Shown one piece after another: positions 12,062 to 24,850 of a stretch of 64,000 bases of DNA (its first letter is position 1; each line of letters opens with the position of its first letter). The translations under genes and the position numbers were made by a program. Origin of the DNA: Hyalella azteca (lineage: Eukaryota > Arthropoda > Malacostraca > Amphipoda > Hyalellidae); NCBI RefSeq assembly GCF_000764305.2, contig NW_025947133.1, forward strand, positions 186,001-250,000. The letters are read 5' to 3'. Under the pieces are notes generated by a model that worked only from the letters and a program-made list of their open reading frames with translations, did not search any database and was not told the origin of the DNA.

Positions 12062-15000
12062 CTAGCTTGTGGAAGCGCGTCTGACCTCCCGACCGCCAGT
12101 TGTGGTGTTGACGACGAAACTTTTCTTGAGAGCCTCTATGCCCAGGATGGTCTTCTTCACTAGCAGGTCCTTGACGAGCTCGTTGAGGCGCGCGTTGCTC
12201 TGCACGAGCCCGCGCAGCTTCTCTTCGGCCAGGTCCTGCTGAACTAGCGAGTTCGCCATCATCTCCTCGTCCTCGATGATCCTGGAGTGACATGAAACAT
12301 CGCGTCACAATGATTATTCGTGGTTTGGTTATTGTACTTCTCGTGTTCGAACTGACGTCACTTCTCGTGTTCGAACTTATCGTCAAGCGATAAGTAACTA
12401 CGGTGTAAACAAGAAACATTTTTTGCAATACCTTTGCTGCAGACTGTACTTCTCACTGCTAACGTTACACGTCAGTACCTTTGCTGCAGACTGTACTTCT
12501 CACTGCTAACGTTACACGTCAGTACCTTTGCTGCAGGCTGTACTTCTCAGTGCTAACGTTACACGTCAGTACCTTTGCTGCAGACTGCACTTCTCAGTGC
12601 TAACGTTACACGTCAGTACCTTTGCTGCAGACTGTACTTCTCAGTGCTAACGTTACACGTCAATAGCTGCAGACTGTACTTCTCACTGCTAACTATACAC
12701 GTCACTAGCATTGCTGCAGACTGTACTTCTCAGTGCTAACGTTACACGTCACTACCTTTGCTGCAGACTGTACTTCTCACTGGCTGCACGTCGCAATTCG
12801 TTCTCGAGCGCCTCACATCTGGTCTCCTGGAAAACCAGCAAGTATAAGCTAACGTAAATATTTTTATGATCAAAATTTTTAATTCATTGGAGCCCGTGTC
12901 CTTTCACAGTTGTAAGATACTCCTTACAGCACTTTTGAGTGATTGATATCAATTCATGCATTAAAGTAATTATTTCCTAAGGGATAGTTTTTACACTTTT
13001 CTTTTAACAGAATGGAGGTATGAAAAGTAGTCACCTGAGCGTCGGCGTGCACTTGTCCAGCTTTTAGTTTGTTGCTCAGTTCCTTGACTCGGATCTCCAG
13101 CTTGACACACTCGTTCTTGTGACGTAACCTGAGGAACAAATTTGATAGTTATCAGCGTCTCACATTCAATTTATATAAAGTTTTTTGGGCATAGATACGA
13201 AATAATAATAAGCACATATAATAATAAAATAATAGTTTGAGGATAGTTACTTGAAGCGGGGTATCTGTGGCCACCTAACAGCCTTCAGCCCGTTTACCTG
13301 ACAGCCTGCAGTCTGCCTCTACTCCTGATCCTGAGCCTCTCGAGGTCGCATAGAGTCTCTAGAAGTCTGTCCTCGGCGGTGACGAGGCGCGACCGCAGCG
13401 CCGAGCTCTCCGCCTGCGATAAAAATACACATCATTGCGATGTATGTTGATTTATTCTGCTGCAATGTAAATCTTGCAGAGATCCGCGAGCGCAACTTTT
13501 AACGGGCTTCACGCACAAATATATAATTTTATCAGTGGTTGGAAACAAGCCTCCTCCAAGATTTTTCTTGGGTTACAAAAATACGACCAGAGTTAGCCAG
13601 AGCTTCTTGCAAGGAAACCGAGGTTAAACAGACGATAATGCTTACCATCACCTAACTGTGAAACTAAAATCAAACAAACTTATAGTGGACGGTGCAAAGA
13701 TATCATTGAAGTGAAATTCCATAACCTGAAGAAGAGAAAGTAATTATGCAATTTAATTTAGTATAACAGTCAAGAGAATTAGTCATTATTTGCACGACTT
13801 AGAAATTATTGATTGAAAGACGTTCTAAGCACCTCTTATAGCAAAGACCAAAGAGTTCGGAATGCTGAGGCCATCCTTCGCAAACTACTGACAGTAGAAT
13901 TCCGCATTGAAATACTGATCTGAAAAAATAAGTATTTTTTTGTAAAAATTAACGATATTTAGTGAATGTAGGTGAACAGCGAATCAGCTTATAAAGGAAC
14001 TCACCTTTAATTCAGCGATGGTTTCTTGGTATTGCTTGATGTCATCAGAGACGCCTTCGTCTTTTCTGAAATGATATATTTTCGAAGATCATCAGTCTCG
14101 AAACTATTTGAATAATTTAGTACGAGAGCCTGCAGACGGATAAGAATAATCACGCGGGACAAAAATACAGAATCACAGTTTTAGGTTAACAAATTTTGAA
14201 ACAAAAGATTTCCGGATTTACTAGTAAGAAAAATATTGAGAATATGCAATATACCTATCACCACGAATGAAAAAAAATATCCTTCAATAAAAGTTACTAA
14301 AAATTTTAAACTAAAAGCAATTTTTATGTGTAAAAACTTCTGACTGGTGAGAAAGCATCTCAAAAGTCGAGCCATTGATTTATCGAGGGCATACTAGTAG
14401 AAAATAAAAATTAGTTTGAAAAATACAAATTAGTTAGAGTTTAAATTCTGTGGAGTGAAAATAGGCGGGTAGGAGTGAAAATAATTATAGGAGTGAAAAT
14501 AATAAGAGTAAAAATAGGCTGGTAGATACATTCACAAATTTCTAAATAAACTGTAAAGAACAACAGCTGTGAGGGCATCATAAGACCATCAGCTCACCGA
14601 CAGTCTGCCTCGCTGGTCGCTTTGCTGAGCCGCCGCGGGTGCTTGTGCTTGGTTGCGTCAGCTCGGTCTCTGTGGTGACATACGAACTTTATATACCCAT
14701 GTACAATCTCGAAATGGAATGTAAATAATAGCGTATGTAATCGATGAATCAGAATTCTATATTATAAAAATTTTTCGGTTATTATTAAGATTAGTGCTCT
14801 ACATGTAGTACGTCTGATTATCAATCCTAAAATGTTAATTTTTACACTCAATTGCACTGTTAGTGCAGACGCTCTGACCCGATAAGGATGAATGTTCACA
14901 AATTACGAGTGACAGGTCAAAAAATAATTTTATTAAGCAAGGCACTGGTTGGGAACAATACGATTTTTTTAGTATACATTTTTAACACGTTGACTACGTA

Positions 15001-18000
15001 TTGGTACATATGCGTACCACGAAATGTATTTCTCCAGGAGGTAGTGGTACATAATTCAGGTTGCCTAAAATCGGCCAAATCCGAGAACAAAAAAGGCCGA
15101 TAATTCAATGTATACTAGTTTGTTTGTAGGTTCCGCTATAAAAATTACATTTATTGTCTTTTTGCAGAATTTAAAATTTAATTAGGAAGTACCCCTATCA
15201 TAAACTTTAGCCGGCCAACGCAATTGAGAAAAACTAAATCACGGAATTTGTCCGGAAAAAATTACCGTCTGGCAACCCTGCTTAAAAAAGTACAAAAATG
15301 AAATAATAGTACAAGATGAAGCAATCGTAGTCAACGTGTTAACTAAACCCCGTTCTTTAAAAATCATTTTGCGCTAAACGCATTCAAGTCGGGGACGCAG
15401 GCAAAACAGGCACGCCGGGCTCACCGCTTCGAGATCCTCTCGCTGAGCGGAGGCGAGTATTGGCCTTCAGACACCGCCTCACGCACGTCGTCGGGGAGGC
15501 TGTGGTGGTTGTCCTCGGGGGGCGGCGGGATAGGGAAGATGCTCGTCTGCCCACCAGCCTTTCCTTCCTCGCTCTGATCTGGAAATACTTTTCGGTGATC
15601 TATTGTGTGTCATATATTTGTACAACGCCATTCAAATTAAGATAATAATACGATAATTTAAGAATAAAGCGAAAATGAACAAAAAAGTATAACCAGCATG
15701 AACATTTAACTAGCTTAACTTATTAATAAACCTTATATCGCTTTGCAATGAGCTACGGCTATATGAATACTCCAATAATATGGCGGGGAGCCCTTCAGAG
15801 ATATTATTTCACCATTAAGATGCACGTCTTATTTAATAGAAGATTAGTTAACATGAATTCAATGAGCCATCCTTCTTAGCTTAGTATCGTATTTACTTTT
15901 TACTAACTTGAATGATGTGGAAGGATAATTTAAGATACTTACGTTTCCGCTGTAATCTGCGGATCTCGACATCATTTTCTTCCAACTCGGTGTACGCCTC
16001 CGACAACTGCAAGAAAGCACAACACGGTTGCAAGTCGCCTTTTGATTTTATTTCCTCACATTTTGTCAATATTTTCTAATTATAAAAGCATGAAATTGAT
16101 CATTGTTCGGAAGAACAAAAAATTATTCCTACAAGCTCTGGTAGAGATGAAGCCATTGTTGTTCAACCATGGCCATTCGGTGCAGGACTGCAGATCTCGA
16201 TTACCACCAAAAAAATTTTCGGGCTTAAAAATTGCCTGCAGCTGAGATCAGACAGTAATCCACCCTATATATAGAAAAAAACAACTGCACGCTCTGAAAG
16301 GATAATGCGATCGCGTAATTTCCCAAATAAATAATACCGTAGTTTATTAGCCCTCATTTTGAGTTGAGTGTAAACATTACATCAAATAGGTCAGTTTACT
16401 TTGGCTTGACTACATGTTCAAATCATGTGCAAGATGAAGGAAAGACTATTTAAAAACTTTTTGTAACAATTTCAAGGTATGTTGACGGGAAGTTCGAACA
16501 TTCAGAAATTCTGACATAAATGTTTATAGGCATGTATGCATCTCAATTAAATTTAATTGAGGTAGATAACGTCCCGAAGGCGAGAAAATTGTTTAGGCGT
16601 AAGAAAAAAATCTTACGCCAGATTTGTATTGTCGATTACAACTTGGAAATTTACTTCTCATAACATATGCACCATAAATAACTTCGAATTACTTTTCTAT
16701 AAGAATGATTCTCAACTTTACTATGAATTGATATTGGCTGTAATAGATCGTCTTCAAAAATACACACTTTAAAAGCGAGAGAGTCGTTGTCGATGCGCAG
16801 TTGGTTGGCCGTTCTCTCGAGTTCTGCGCAGCGTCGCTCCAAGTCGGCGCGGTCTGCGGCCGCCGCGGTCTCGCTACGCCGAATCAGTTCCAGGTCTGTC
16901 GACGCCTCCAGAACATAAACAGACCTCAAGTTTTGCACAGGTAACAACAGAACAAACTCGCTTCTACTCAAATTAAACGTATAATAGTGGTTAGGTCTGC
17001 GATCTTTAGGGTTTGATTCGTACCGTACAATAACTATAAAGACATCGCTGAGAAGTCATGGTTCAGCTTTATTTTAAAAAAAATGATCGTTTATGATGAA
17101 TTCAGGCGGGACGTGTGCTGTGGTGCTTAAGTGTCATTGAAGTTAAGCGAAAAGATTGTGTCGTGTGTTATTTTGATACATACGGCGTGGTCCTTGGTGA
17201 AGATCCCTCGTGAGAGTTGGGTCAATTGATCTCAAGTTGATCCAACTTGATCCAACAAGTTGGTCAGTTGATCCAACAAACTTCCTTATCATGACTCAGA
17301 AATGAAATTGAACATTGGCGATGAATCCAAATAGGCGCATGGACACTCACTTTGATGAGGTTGTTGGTGAGTTCCTTCTCCCTGTCTGTGCCGGGACTTC
17401 CTCGTAATTCCTCCGCGTCCTCCAGAAGTCGTCGGCGCTCTACTAATAGGTAAGCTATCTGCGGGAAACTTGGACGGTGAGAACTGAGGCCGTACTAGCA
17501 TAAATAGCTAACAGTTCGTAACTCTCATCCTATCACTGACGGCTTCTAGTCACTACAAACTAAACCCGCCAATCACAGACGAGAAATCACTTGTACGTAA
17601 TAGAGTTTTCATGGTACGGCTCTCAAACTTTTTCATTTCCATGGTCGCAGAGAGACACCAAGAGTTAAACCGCAGTTTGGTTTTCAAGTTCTGGGCGTAT
17701 AATTAGAATTGGGAACATCGCGTGATAAGCCAAGAGAAATCAGCAGAGTGAAAAAATACCGAAAAAATGTCAGTAGAAAAACGTAAAGTATTATGAGTAA
17801 ACAATGTCTAACTGGCAAAAGCCCTAGCACAAAAAAAATTTATGATAAAAGATTTCATCTGCAAGCGAAACTAAAATACTTTTTGTTATTTCAATAATTT
17901 ATATTAAAATAGTATGTTTCCATCGACAATAAACCAATAACTGATTTTCATTGTCGTCTTGAACTGAATTAACATGTTCAAGACGACAATAAAAATCCAT

Positions 18001-21000
18001 GCGACAACATTTCTTCTCGCTTCGAGTCACCGATATGTGGAACAGCCTCCCTGATAGCATCGTTGACGCTCCGAGTATGAACGCCTTCAAGAACAGACTA
18101 GACGAAGCTATGCAGGAGCATATGTCCAGTCTTAAAATGCCTAGCAAGTTACGGACCAGAGGCAAGAAGTCCGGCAGCTATCTCAATCAATCGTCAGCTT
18201 GGGAAAGATTGGGTTCCAAAGGCCGGATCCCTTATGGAATCAAGTCACGAAAAGTTCAAGAATCGGCAACAGGCCATGGGCCTATTTCTTCAGTGCCGAC
18301 ACTTCTATTCAATTCCAGAGCAAATATTTTCCATTTAACAAATTCATATTAAGATTTTGTGTATGTGAAGTACTAACCTGTTCACCTAGAGGCGCCTGGG
18401 CCACGTCTGCCAGACCTTCTTTCCCGAGCATCGCGACCACCGCCTCCCTCCCTGCGCGCCCACAAACAATGCTACTATTATGAGTTATTATAATATCATG
18501 ATAATTCTATTTGTTTTACTTCACAACGATTCTGGTTGCAATGCCAGTATGAAGCATGAAACGTCCATGAAAAACCGAACATACAACTGGTCTATAGATC
18601 AACAACTGATCATGAACTGATCAATTAGATATAAAAAAGAAGCTACTTGATTAAGTTTACTGTGGAATCTGATAAAAACTCGCAAAAAAGTAAAGATAAA
18701 TTATGTGGTTAGTGTTTTGAACAGAAAATTCACGGGTTCGAATATGGTTGAATTCAAACGGTTGAATAAAGTTGAATGTAACAAGTAAAATTTTCGTGGT
18801 AACGGGTTAGAAAAAGTTCTAGTTGTTGTCTTGAATAAAAGTTATGTTTGGGGTTAAAAATGAAGTTGAATGCTAGAGCGCAGATAAAATACCAGCCAAA
18901 GCATCGTCAAGTTTCTCCTGGACGATGTGCGAGAGGTCCTCCGCGGCAATGGCGCGAGCTTCAATTTTTTCAAATTCTCCTTGCAGCCTCTGAAGAACAT
19001 TTTATGACTTAAACCACAACATCTCTGCATTTATTTCTTGTCAGGAAATATGGGTAACGAGGGTTACCGACAGCAGACAAAAGTAAATATTCTTTTTCCC
19101 TAAATAAATCAACTGTAGTGAAAAATATTCGAAAGTAAAGTCCTGGTAGCGTCCATGGAAAGGCTTGTTCAGGCACCTCATAAGAACGTTGTCAATAAAT
19201 TATACATAAATGAATAAATATAATAAATACACTAAAGACATCACCCGCACCACGAGCTCCTGCTGGTGCTGGCGCTGCAGCTTCTCGTTGATGTGACGCG
19301 CCGCCCTCAGGTTAGACTCCGCGTCCGTGAGCCACCGCCACACGTGCAGCACTCCTACAGCGCCTCCTGCGTCCTCCACCTGCAGCCCTTCACACGCGAA
19401 GCGTCTCTGCACGCTACTCCACTCGTCTTCACTCTGGAACAAGCACTCTGCACGCTGCTCCACTCGTCTTCACTCTGGAACATGCACTCTGCACGCTACT
19501 CCACTCGTCTTCACTCTGGAACATGCACTCTGCACGCTACTCCACTCGTCTTCACTCTGGAACAAGCACTCTGCACGCTACTCCACTCGCCTTCACTATA
19601 GAGTATAGAACAATCACTCTGCACGCTACTCTACTCGTATCCACTCTAGAACAATCACTCTATACGCTCATTTACTAGTCTTCACTCTAGAACAATCACT
19701 CTTTATGCTCATTTACTCGTCTTCACTCTAGATTCTAGAACAATCACTCTTCACGCTACTTTACTCGTCTTCACTCTATAACAATCACTTTTTACGCTAC
19801 TCCACTGGTCTCTCCTGTAGAACAATCACTCTGCACGCTATTTCACTCGTCTTCACGCTAGTACATTCACTCTTCATATAGTCCACTAATCTTAATTCAA
19901 AAAATAAGACAATCAGAATTTCACCTACACCTCTCACATATAACTTTAGTTTCATAATTTATCGTGGGTAAATAGTAAATAACTAGTCCCTCATTTACTA
20001 TACTTATAAGGGATAAAATTCATCTAAGTTCTCTCGCGCGTCTGGTTTTTTCATTTTACTTTAACGTATCGAAATTACATCCTAATTTGGCGGCATTTAG
20101 GTAAAATGCATAGTTTCATACCGCGTGTGTTGAAGAACGTAAATTTCATTTCGACAGTAAAAGAACATTAGCTTTGCACTGTTCTGAGAATATACGTTGA
20201 GTAACATTTTTTTTATCATAAGGCATCATTTAATAAATATTACGTGAGAACTTACAAAACTTTCGTCGCCTTCCATTGCGAAATGTTCGAGGTTCTTCTA
20301 AAGATTACTGGCTTTTGTTTCTCATTGTTGTAAACACGTAAAAATTTTACCTTAAGTTTACCCCCTCTCTGTTAAATATAGCTTAAATAACTAACAAGTT
20401 AAGTAAAATAATCTAAGCCGTGATAGGCGAATGTCTTGGCCCAACATCAGCTGTGTTGTGTTCCGATATCTACATCATCTCAACATGTGCCTGTTTGATC
20501 GCGGTTGTCATGGCAACAACACACGAGCATGGCAGCCGAAAGTAAAGCAGCTTCCGCGGCAACATAATCCGCATCTGCGCCTGATTGCTCTTCTGCACAG
20601 AAACTCGCTCGTGCGCGATAAAAATATTGAATAGATTACTTAGCGATCAAAATATTAGAATGAAAAGGTTCCATATGTGACACAATATTCACGGTATAAT
20701 ATTGCAGCAATTGAATACAGAATGAGTTAGCTTACCTTTATCAGGAGAAGCCGTCGCCGTATTCGTTTGATTCTTTTCCACTTCAATACTCAGCAGTTGA
20801 GAATTAATCCAGTTGGTAACAATTTAGTTTCTTACTATCAATGGAGGATCCAGAAGGATGTAGACGAGAGTAAATACACAGAATTCTATCTAAATACACA
20901 ATATATTTTCTATCACAAGTTCTACAAAAATATCCAAAAGCAAATTGAAAATAACAAAAAACGACTGATTTTCTCACATAACCGTCTTAAGGGGACCGAC

Positions 21001-21982
21001 TACCCTCCGGAAAAACTTCTACAGTTATTATCCGATCATCATTAAACTTCACATACATACGTAAAATGCGAAAAAAAATAACATTTTGCTCCTATGAATT
21101 TTTCGAAAAAATTGATAGAAAACGTGAAATTCATAGAAAACGGCTAAAAAGGGGTACTTTAGAAAATCTATCTCCTCCACTTCGGGGGGCTGTTACGAAA
21201 TCATTTTTCGACGTAGAGGGATGATTCTGGTACGGTTGGATGCGTCAAAAACTAAGCTTTAAGATGAGCACAAAAACCGGAAAACGCCAAAATTGAAAAT
21301 TTTAAGGTAGTCGGTCCCCTTAAAGCTGCACAGTGTGGCATGGCCTGGGAAGATCGGATTGACTAACTGTGACAAAAGAAACGTAAGCGTCCCTACGTAC
21401 GACGGATCAGCATCATATTTAAGCCGTAAAGATATCGGATGTCTACTACGGCAACTCGGGGTAGGGCGTGTTCATACTTTCTTCTCCAGATATAAATATA
21501 GTTGGTATCTAAATTTTTTATACTCTATGACAATAGTATACGTCCTTTCTTATTCATGGAGCAACAGAGTGGCTCTTTTATAATTACGGTTGCGACTAAA
21601 GTCACACACTACACCTGAAAATCACAAATTTTTAAATTTTGTGACAAGCTTAGATCACAACCGAACATAAAAGACTTAAAATGAGTGATTTCCAGCGACT
21701 TGAACTACACCCACACATAAGAAAGATTCGAAATATACGACTAGATCTAATATAGATGACACTCAAATATGACAAATTATTGGAATATGTGACAAGCTTT
21801 CGTAAAGTTATGTGAAAGCTTATTTCCAGGAACACGATGTTTAACAGGAACGTGGACTATGCAATGCGTTTTTTTTTCAACATACTGTGATATTAACAGA
21901 ACTACTTCAAAAAATTGGCGACTACTCACCAATGAATATTCTTTCTTCATGTCGATGATCTGCTGCGCGATTAAATTCGGAA
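12062..21982 (-). CDS. Coiled-coil protein, 15 exons, 5' end incomplete; family not recognised
   Basis: Exons in transcript order: 21930-21982, 20256-20297, 19245-19379, 18893-18989, 18378-18451, 17351-17458, 16768-16905, 15943-16006, 15425-15578, 14598-14669, 14005-14065, 13298-13413, 13035-13128, 12756-12826 and 12062-12281 (stop TAG at 12062-12064). All have AG/GT borders and each phase fits the next, giving about 498 residues. The first exon starts in mid-codon, so at least one upstream exon is missing; a strong donor at 22458-22463 may belong to it. The product is almost all heptad-rich coiled coil, for example IAYLLVERRRLLEDAEELRG and CVKLEIRVKELSNKLKAG, broken by a Pro-rich linker (SIFPIPPPPEDNHH). 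The end is ...GGREVRRASTS. A centrosomal, ciliary or cytoskeletal scaffold is possible, but nothing shows it. The Trp-rich start of exon 19245-19379 (WRW) is the least secure part; its acceptor has a poor pyrimidine tract. Confidence 0.78.
12431..12782 (-). repeat. 47-bp minisatellite copying an exon end and its splice donor
   Basis: Units start near 12431, 12478, 12525, 12572, 12619, a truncated one near 12661, 12708 and 12755. On the minus strand each reads GAGAAGTACAGTCTGCAGC then AAAG|GT and ACTGACGTGTAACGTTAGCA. The 12755 unit is the real end of coiled-coil exon 12756-12826 (residues SEKYSLQQ); the rest lie in the downstream intron and carry the same donor. Several units (12431, 12478, 12661) also keep an AG just before the copied exon segment. 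Confidence 0.9.
14982..15342. mobile_element. TTAA-ended MITE (piggyBac-like), 361 bp
   Basis: Perfect 17-bp inverted ends: TTAACACGTTGACTACG at the left and its exact reverse complement at the right, each including an outer TTAA. TTAA is the target site duplicated by piggyBac elements. The interior has no transposase. It lies in an intron of the coiled-coil gene, between the exons at 14598-14669 and 15425-15578. Confidence 0.75.
17997..18330 (+). mobile_element. 5'-truncated non-LTR retrotransposon fragment (family T)
   Basis: The plus-strand frame at 17999-18165 gives RQHFFSLRVTDMWNSLPD and NAFKNRLDEAM, the usual C-terminal end of CR1/Jockey-group reverse transcriptase proteins. The following 3' UTR (CAATCGTCAG...GGTTCCAAAGGCCGGATCC...AACAGGCCATGGGCC) recurs at 40778-40905, 54030-54307 and, inverted, 55393-55600. 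This copy lies antisense in an intron of the coiled-coil gene, between exons 17351-17458 and 18378-18451. Confidence 0.8.
19384..19872. repeat. 41-bp minisatellite beginning at a coiled-coil exon edge
   Basis: About eleven units based on CTCTGCACGCTACTCCACTC followed by GTCTTCACTCTGGAACATGCA. Units at 19405-19610 are nearly identical; later ones decay (CTAGAACAATCACTCT...). The array starts five bases from the predicted acceptor of exon 19245-19379, so the polypyrimidine side of that splice site is repeat sequence. Open frames across it are products of the repeat, not genes. Confidence 0.9.
20987..21323. mobile_element. TTAA-ended MITE (piggyBac-like), 337 bp
   Basis: Inverted ends TTAAGGGGACCGACTACC and GGTAGTCGGTCCCCTTAA, perfect over 18 bp and including outer TTAA. 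No transposase inside. A lone end of the same family (TTAAGGGGACCGACTTGG) is at about 48870. The element lies in an intron of the coiled-coil gene. Confidence 0.75.
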
Positions 21983-22499
21983 CTGGAGGAAAGGGTCTGA
22001 GTTGAATGGAAATTTTTTCTACAAGATTGATATTGATGATATAGTTGCAACTTTTCTAAACATTTAAATGAAAATCTATTATATTAAATGGATGAGCACC
22101 TGCATTGCAAAATGAAGCATAGTACCAATACAATCTAAGTCAAAGCTTGTTCACTAAAAGCGATCAAGTTAGTTAGTTACCTAGTTTAGTTGCCACATGT
22201 TTACCAGTGCTTCAGCTATTTAGCTATCTCGCACCGAAATTCAAGATGAACATCACCAACGAGATGGGAGGTCTCACTTATTGAAAATTTCTTAAATAAA
22301 TAAAAATTGTTTATCACCCACAAGGGGGCGGAAGGTCTCAATTGTCCAGCCCGCTGAAGCTGGCTCGAAAAAAACAGCGTTAGCATCTCAAAGAGACGAA
22401 GTGACAAGGAGGGACAGGTGAAAAGCAACAGAAACTAAGATACTCGAACAAACGGTTACTTACACGGGACGTCGGCCGCCCGCACGAGAGAGACAGAGA

Positions 22500-24850
22500 A
22501 GAGAAATGTAAGGAATCCTGCCTACATAATAACTTAACTACATAACTGAGACCCGCAGTGGGGCGCTCAGGAACAATGCCCCCAGGAGCGCTAAATCCCA
22601 TAGGACTAACAGCGATCAAGCGAACAAATCTAAATGTTAAGTGTTTTACATGCAACAGGTACAGCGCCAGGTACTACAACATCCACCAACATGGATTCTA
22701 CCACTACGGCTACAGCAAAGCTCCGAGGTAACAGAGGGCAGTTCGTATCACAGGGTAAGATGGCAACGCTACACAGCACACATACAACAGCAGCGTCATG
22801 TGGAGGACGAACATAGTGCAGTGTCAGGCTCACCTCAACGTACAATTTTCGTTCGCACTTCAAGAAAAAGTAATCTTCTCAATGATAAAATATTGGTTTT
22901 GCTATTTGATACTTCCCCAATATTATATTTTCACAAACAGAAACAGACTCATAGGAAAATATCTCTTCATTGGAACTAACACCCCTTTGTGCTTAGGCAG
23001 GAACATTTTCCATGAATATCATGATCCAATTTATGAAAATGCAGTGAAAAAAATTCCTTTGAGTATGAAAGTAAAACCCGAGAAAACGGGGTTATTCATC
23101 GCCTGCAAATAATCTTTGAAAGTTCTCAAGTACATGTACAACAGGAATGCTTAATCCCTAAATGATATAAATTAATTTCAGTTTAAAAACGACAAAACAA
23201 ATTTAATAGGAACAACATTTGGTGGGAAAGCAACAACATGTGATGGGAAACATCGAAAGGAAAATTGGCCTCGAATAACAACACATTTCGTCAAACAGTC
23301 AACACGAGTGGAAGAATACCGTATCTACAGAACATCTTATGGGACAGTCACTAGCACATACCTACATAGCCACACTATTTACACTTGTAAATATCTGCAC
23401 GATAACACTTCACATCGTTAAAAATCAAGACTAACGCGGACAAATCATCGCGAGAGCTGTAAACAAAGCGTCGTATTTGAAATTTTCAAGTCAAAAATAC
23501 ACGATGTAGTTTCTGTACGTATATAATAGCAACTTTCAAAAAAGGTTACCAAATATAAATGAAAACTGAAACGCAGCCTAGTCATGAAGAGGTTATTCCA
23601 GTAATGAAAGTCCAGCGAGCTGTAATACCGAAATAAATGATGGGCAATTGTGAATCAAAAATAGTTCACAGAAAAAGAACCCAGACGAGCTACTGCGACC
23701 CTAGAACCGAGGCCGCGAGTATGCTCTAGCCCGCGACGCTTGCGAGCGATCCAAACTGCAGAGGCCCGGTGTCACAGGCGCCGATGGGCGGGCTCCATGA
23801 TTTTCATTTGGATCAGTTCTGCTCTCCTCGAACCAATCTTAAATATTTTGATCGCTCAAATTTCTTCCATACGTCACTATGCTTCACGTTCTCTCATCAC
23901 TCCGCAACTTTTACCTTCCATTTTTCGCCACCTTCTCCGTCTGCCACCCGAGTCGCCCTTTGCTCGCGTGGGTACCCGGCACACTAAAAATAAAAACTAT
24001 ACACAACACATATAAACACTAAAGTAATCACAGGCATTAAATCTTTGGTATTTCATCTACATTGCACACTGACAACGACTAGCTTCAGAACCTTAAGTAA
24101 TAAAAAGCCGCAACCTTCCCTTCCATTATCTTACTAGGTAAGCTAAAGAAAAAACTACCTAATGTATCCGTAAGTGAAACAAAAAAACTTTCATAGCCTG
24201 CATGTGACCACACAAAGATTCTTATGATAAAGACATTGCTATAGACGGTATCTCGCACTTGCAAATTTTTAATGGGTGAATTATAAAAGCTGGCAACCAC
24301 GCAATGATATTTCAGAACCATCACTCAAAAATTTTATTATCGTAGAACTGCTGTGTTTCATCGAGCGTGAATCAACCGACGGTGTCAAGGACACAAGCAC
24401 AGTGATGATGTAGCCTCAAAGTACCTACACTCAATAGTGTTTACGAAATGTTCGTAAATGTGTAATTTAATTAATTTTATCTCAATAAAATTATCAAGAT
24501 CATGGAAATCAAATTAAAACTTAGCAACAAAATTCAAAATAGAACCAAGTAGTTTGGAAAATGTCAAAGATAAAAAAAACTGACACTGAAAAATTGTACA
24601 AAATCAAGTAAAAATAAAATTAATATGCAAAAATTAAAGGTATAAATATCTATCACAAATATAACTCTATTGGTTGAATGAGAAACTTTTCATAAATTAT
24701 TACTATTATGAGATCATAAATTATTCATTCATTCTTACTCCTTACTTGCAATTGAATAAATAAATCAAATAAACTAGGATTTAAAGAACCACTCCTCTAA
24801 CAAAACGGCAGTAATAGCATTAAATGAATGTCCTTCAGAGCAAGAAAAAG
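22500..24850. other. Intergenic region; possible 5' part of the coiled-coil gene
   Basis: No exon here could be joined with confidence. The first coiled-coil exon found needs an upstream exon ending after the first base of a codon; the donor at 22458-22463 on the minus strand is one candidate. Frames at 22634-23112 and 23740-24015 lack domains. The stretch 24300-24850 is probably the 3' flank of the Myb/SANT-like gene. Confidence 0.35.

Noticed and set aside
19266..19608. Two frames of 93 and 111 codons with repeated TLLHSSSLW-type text
   Set aside because: Products of the 41-bp minisatellite on the strand opposite to the gene.
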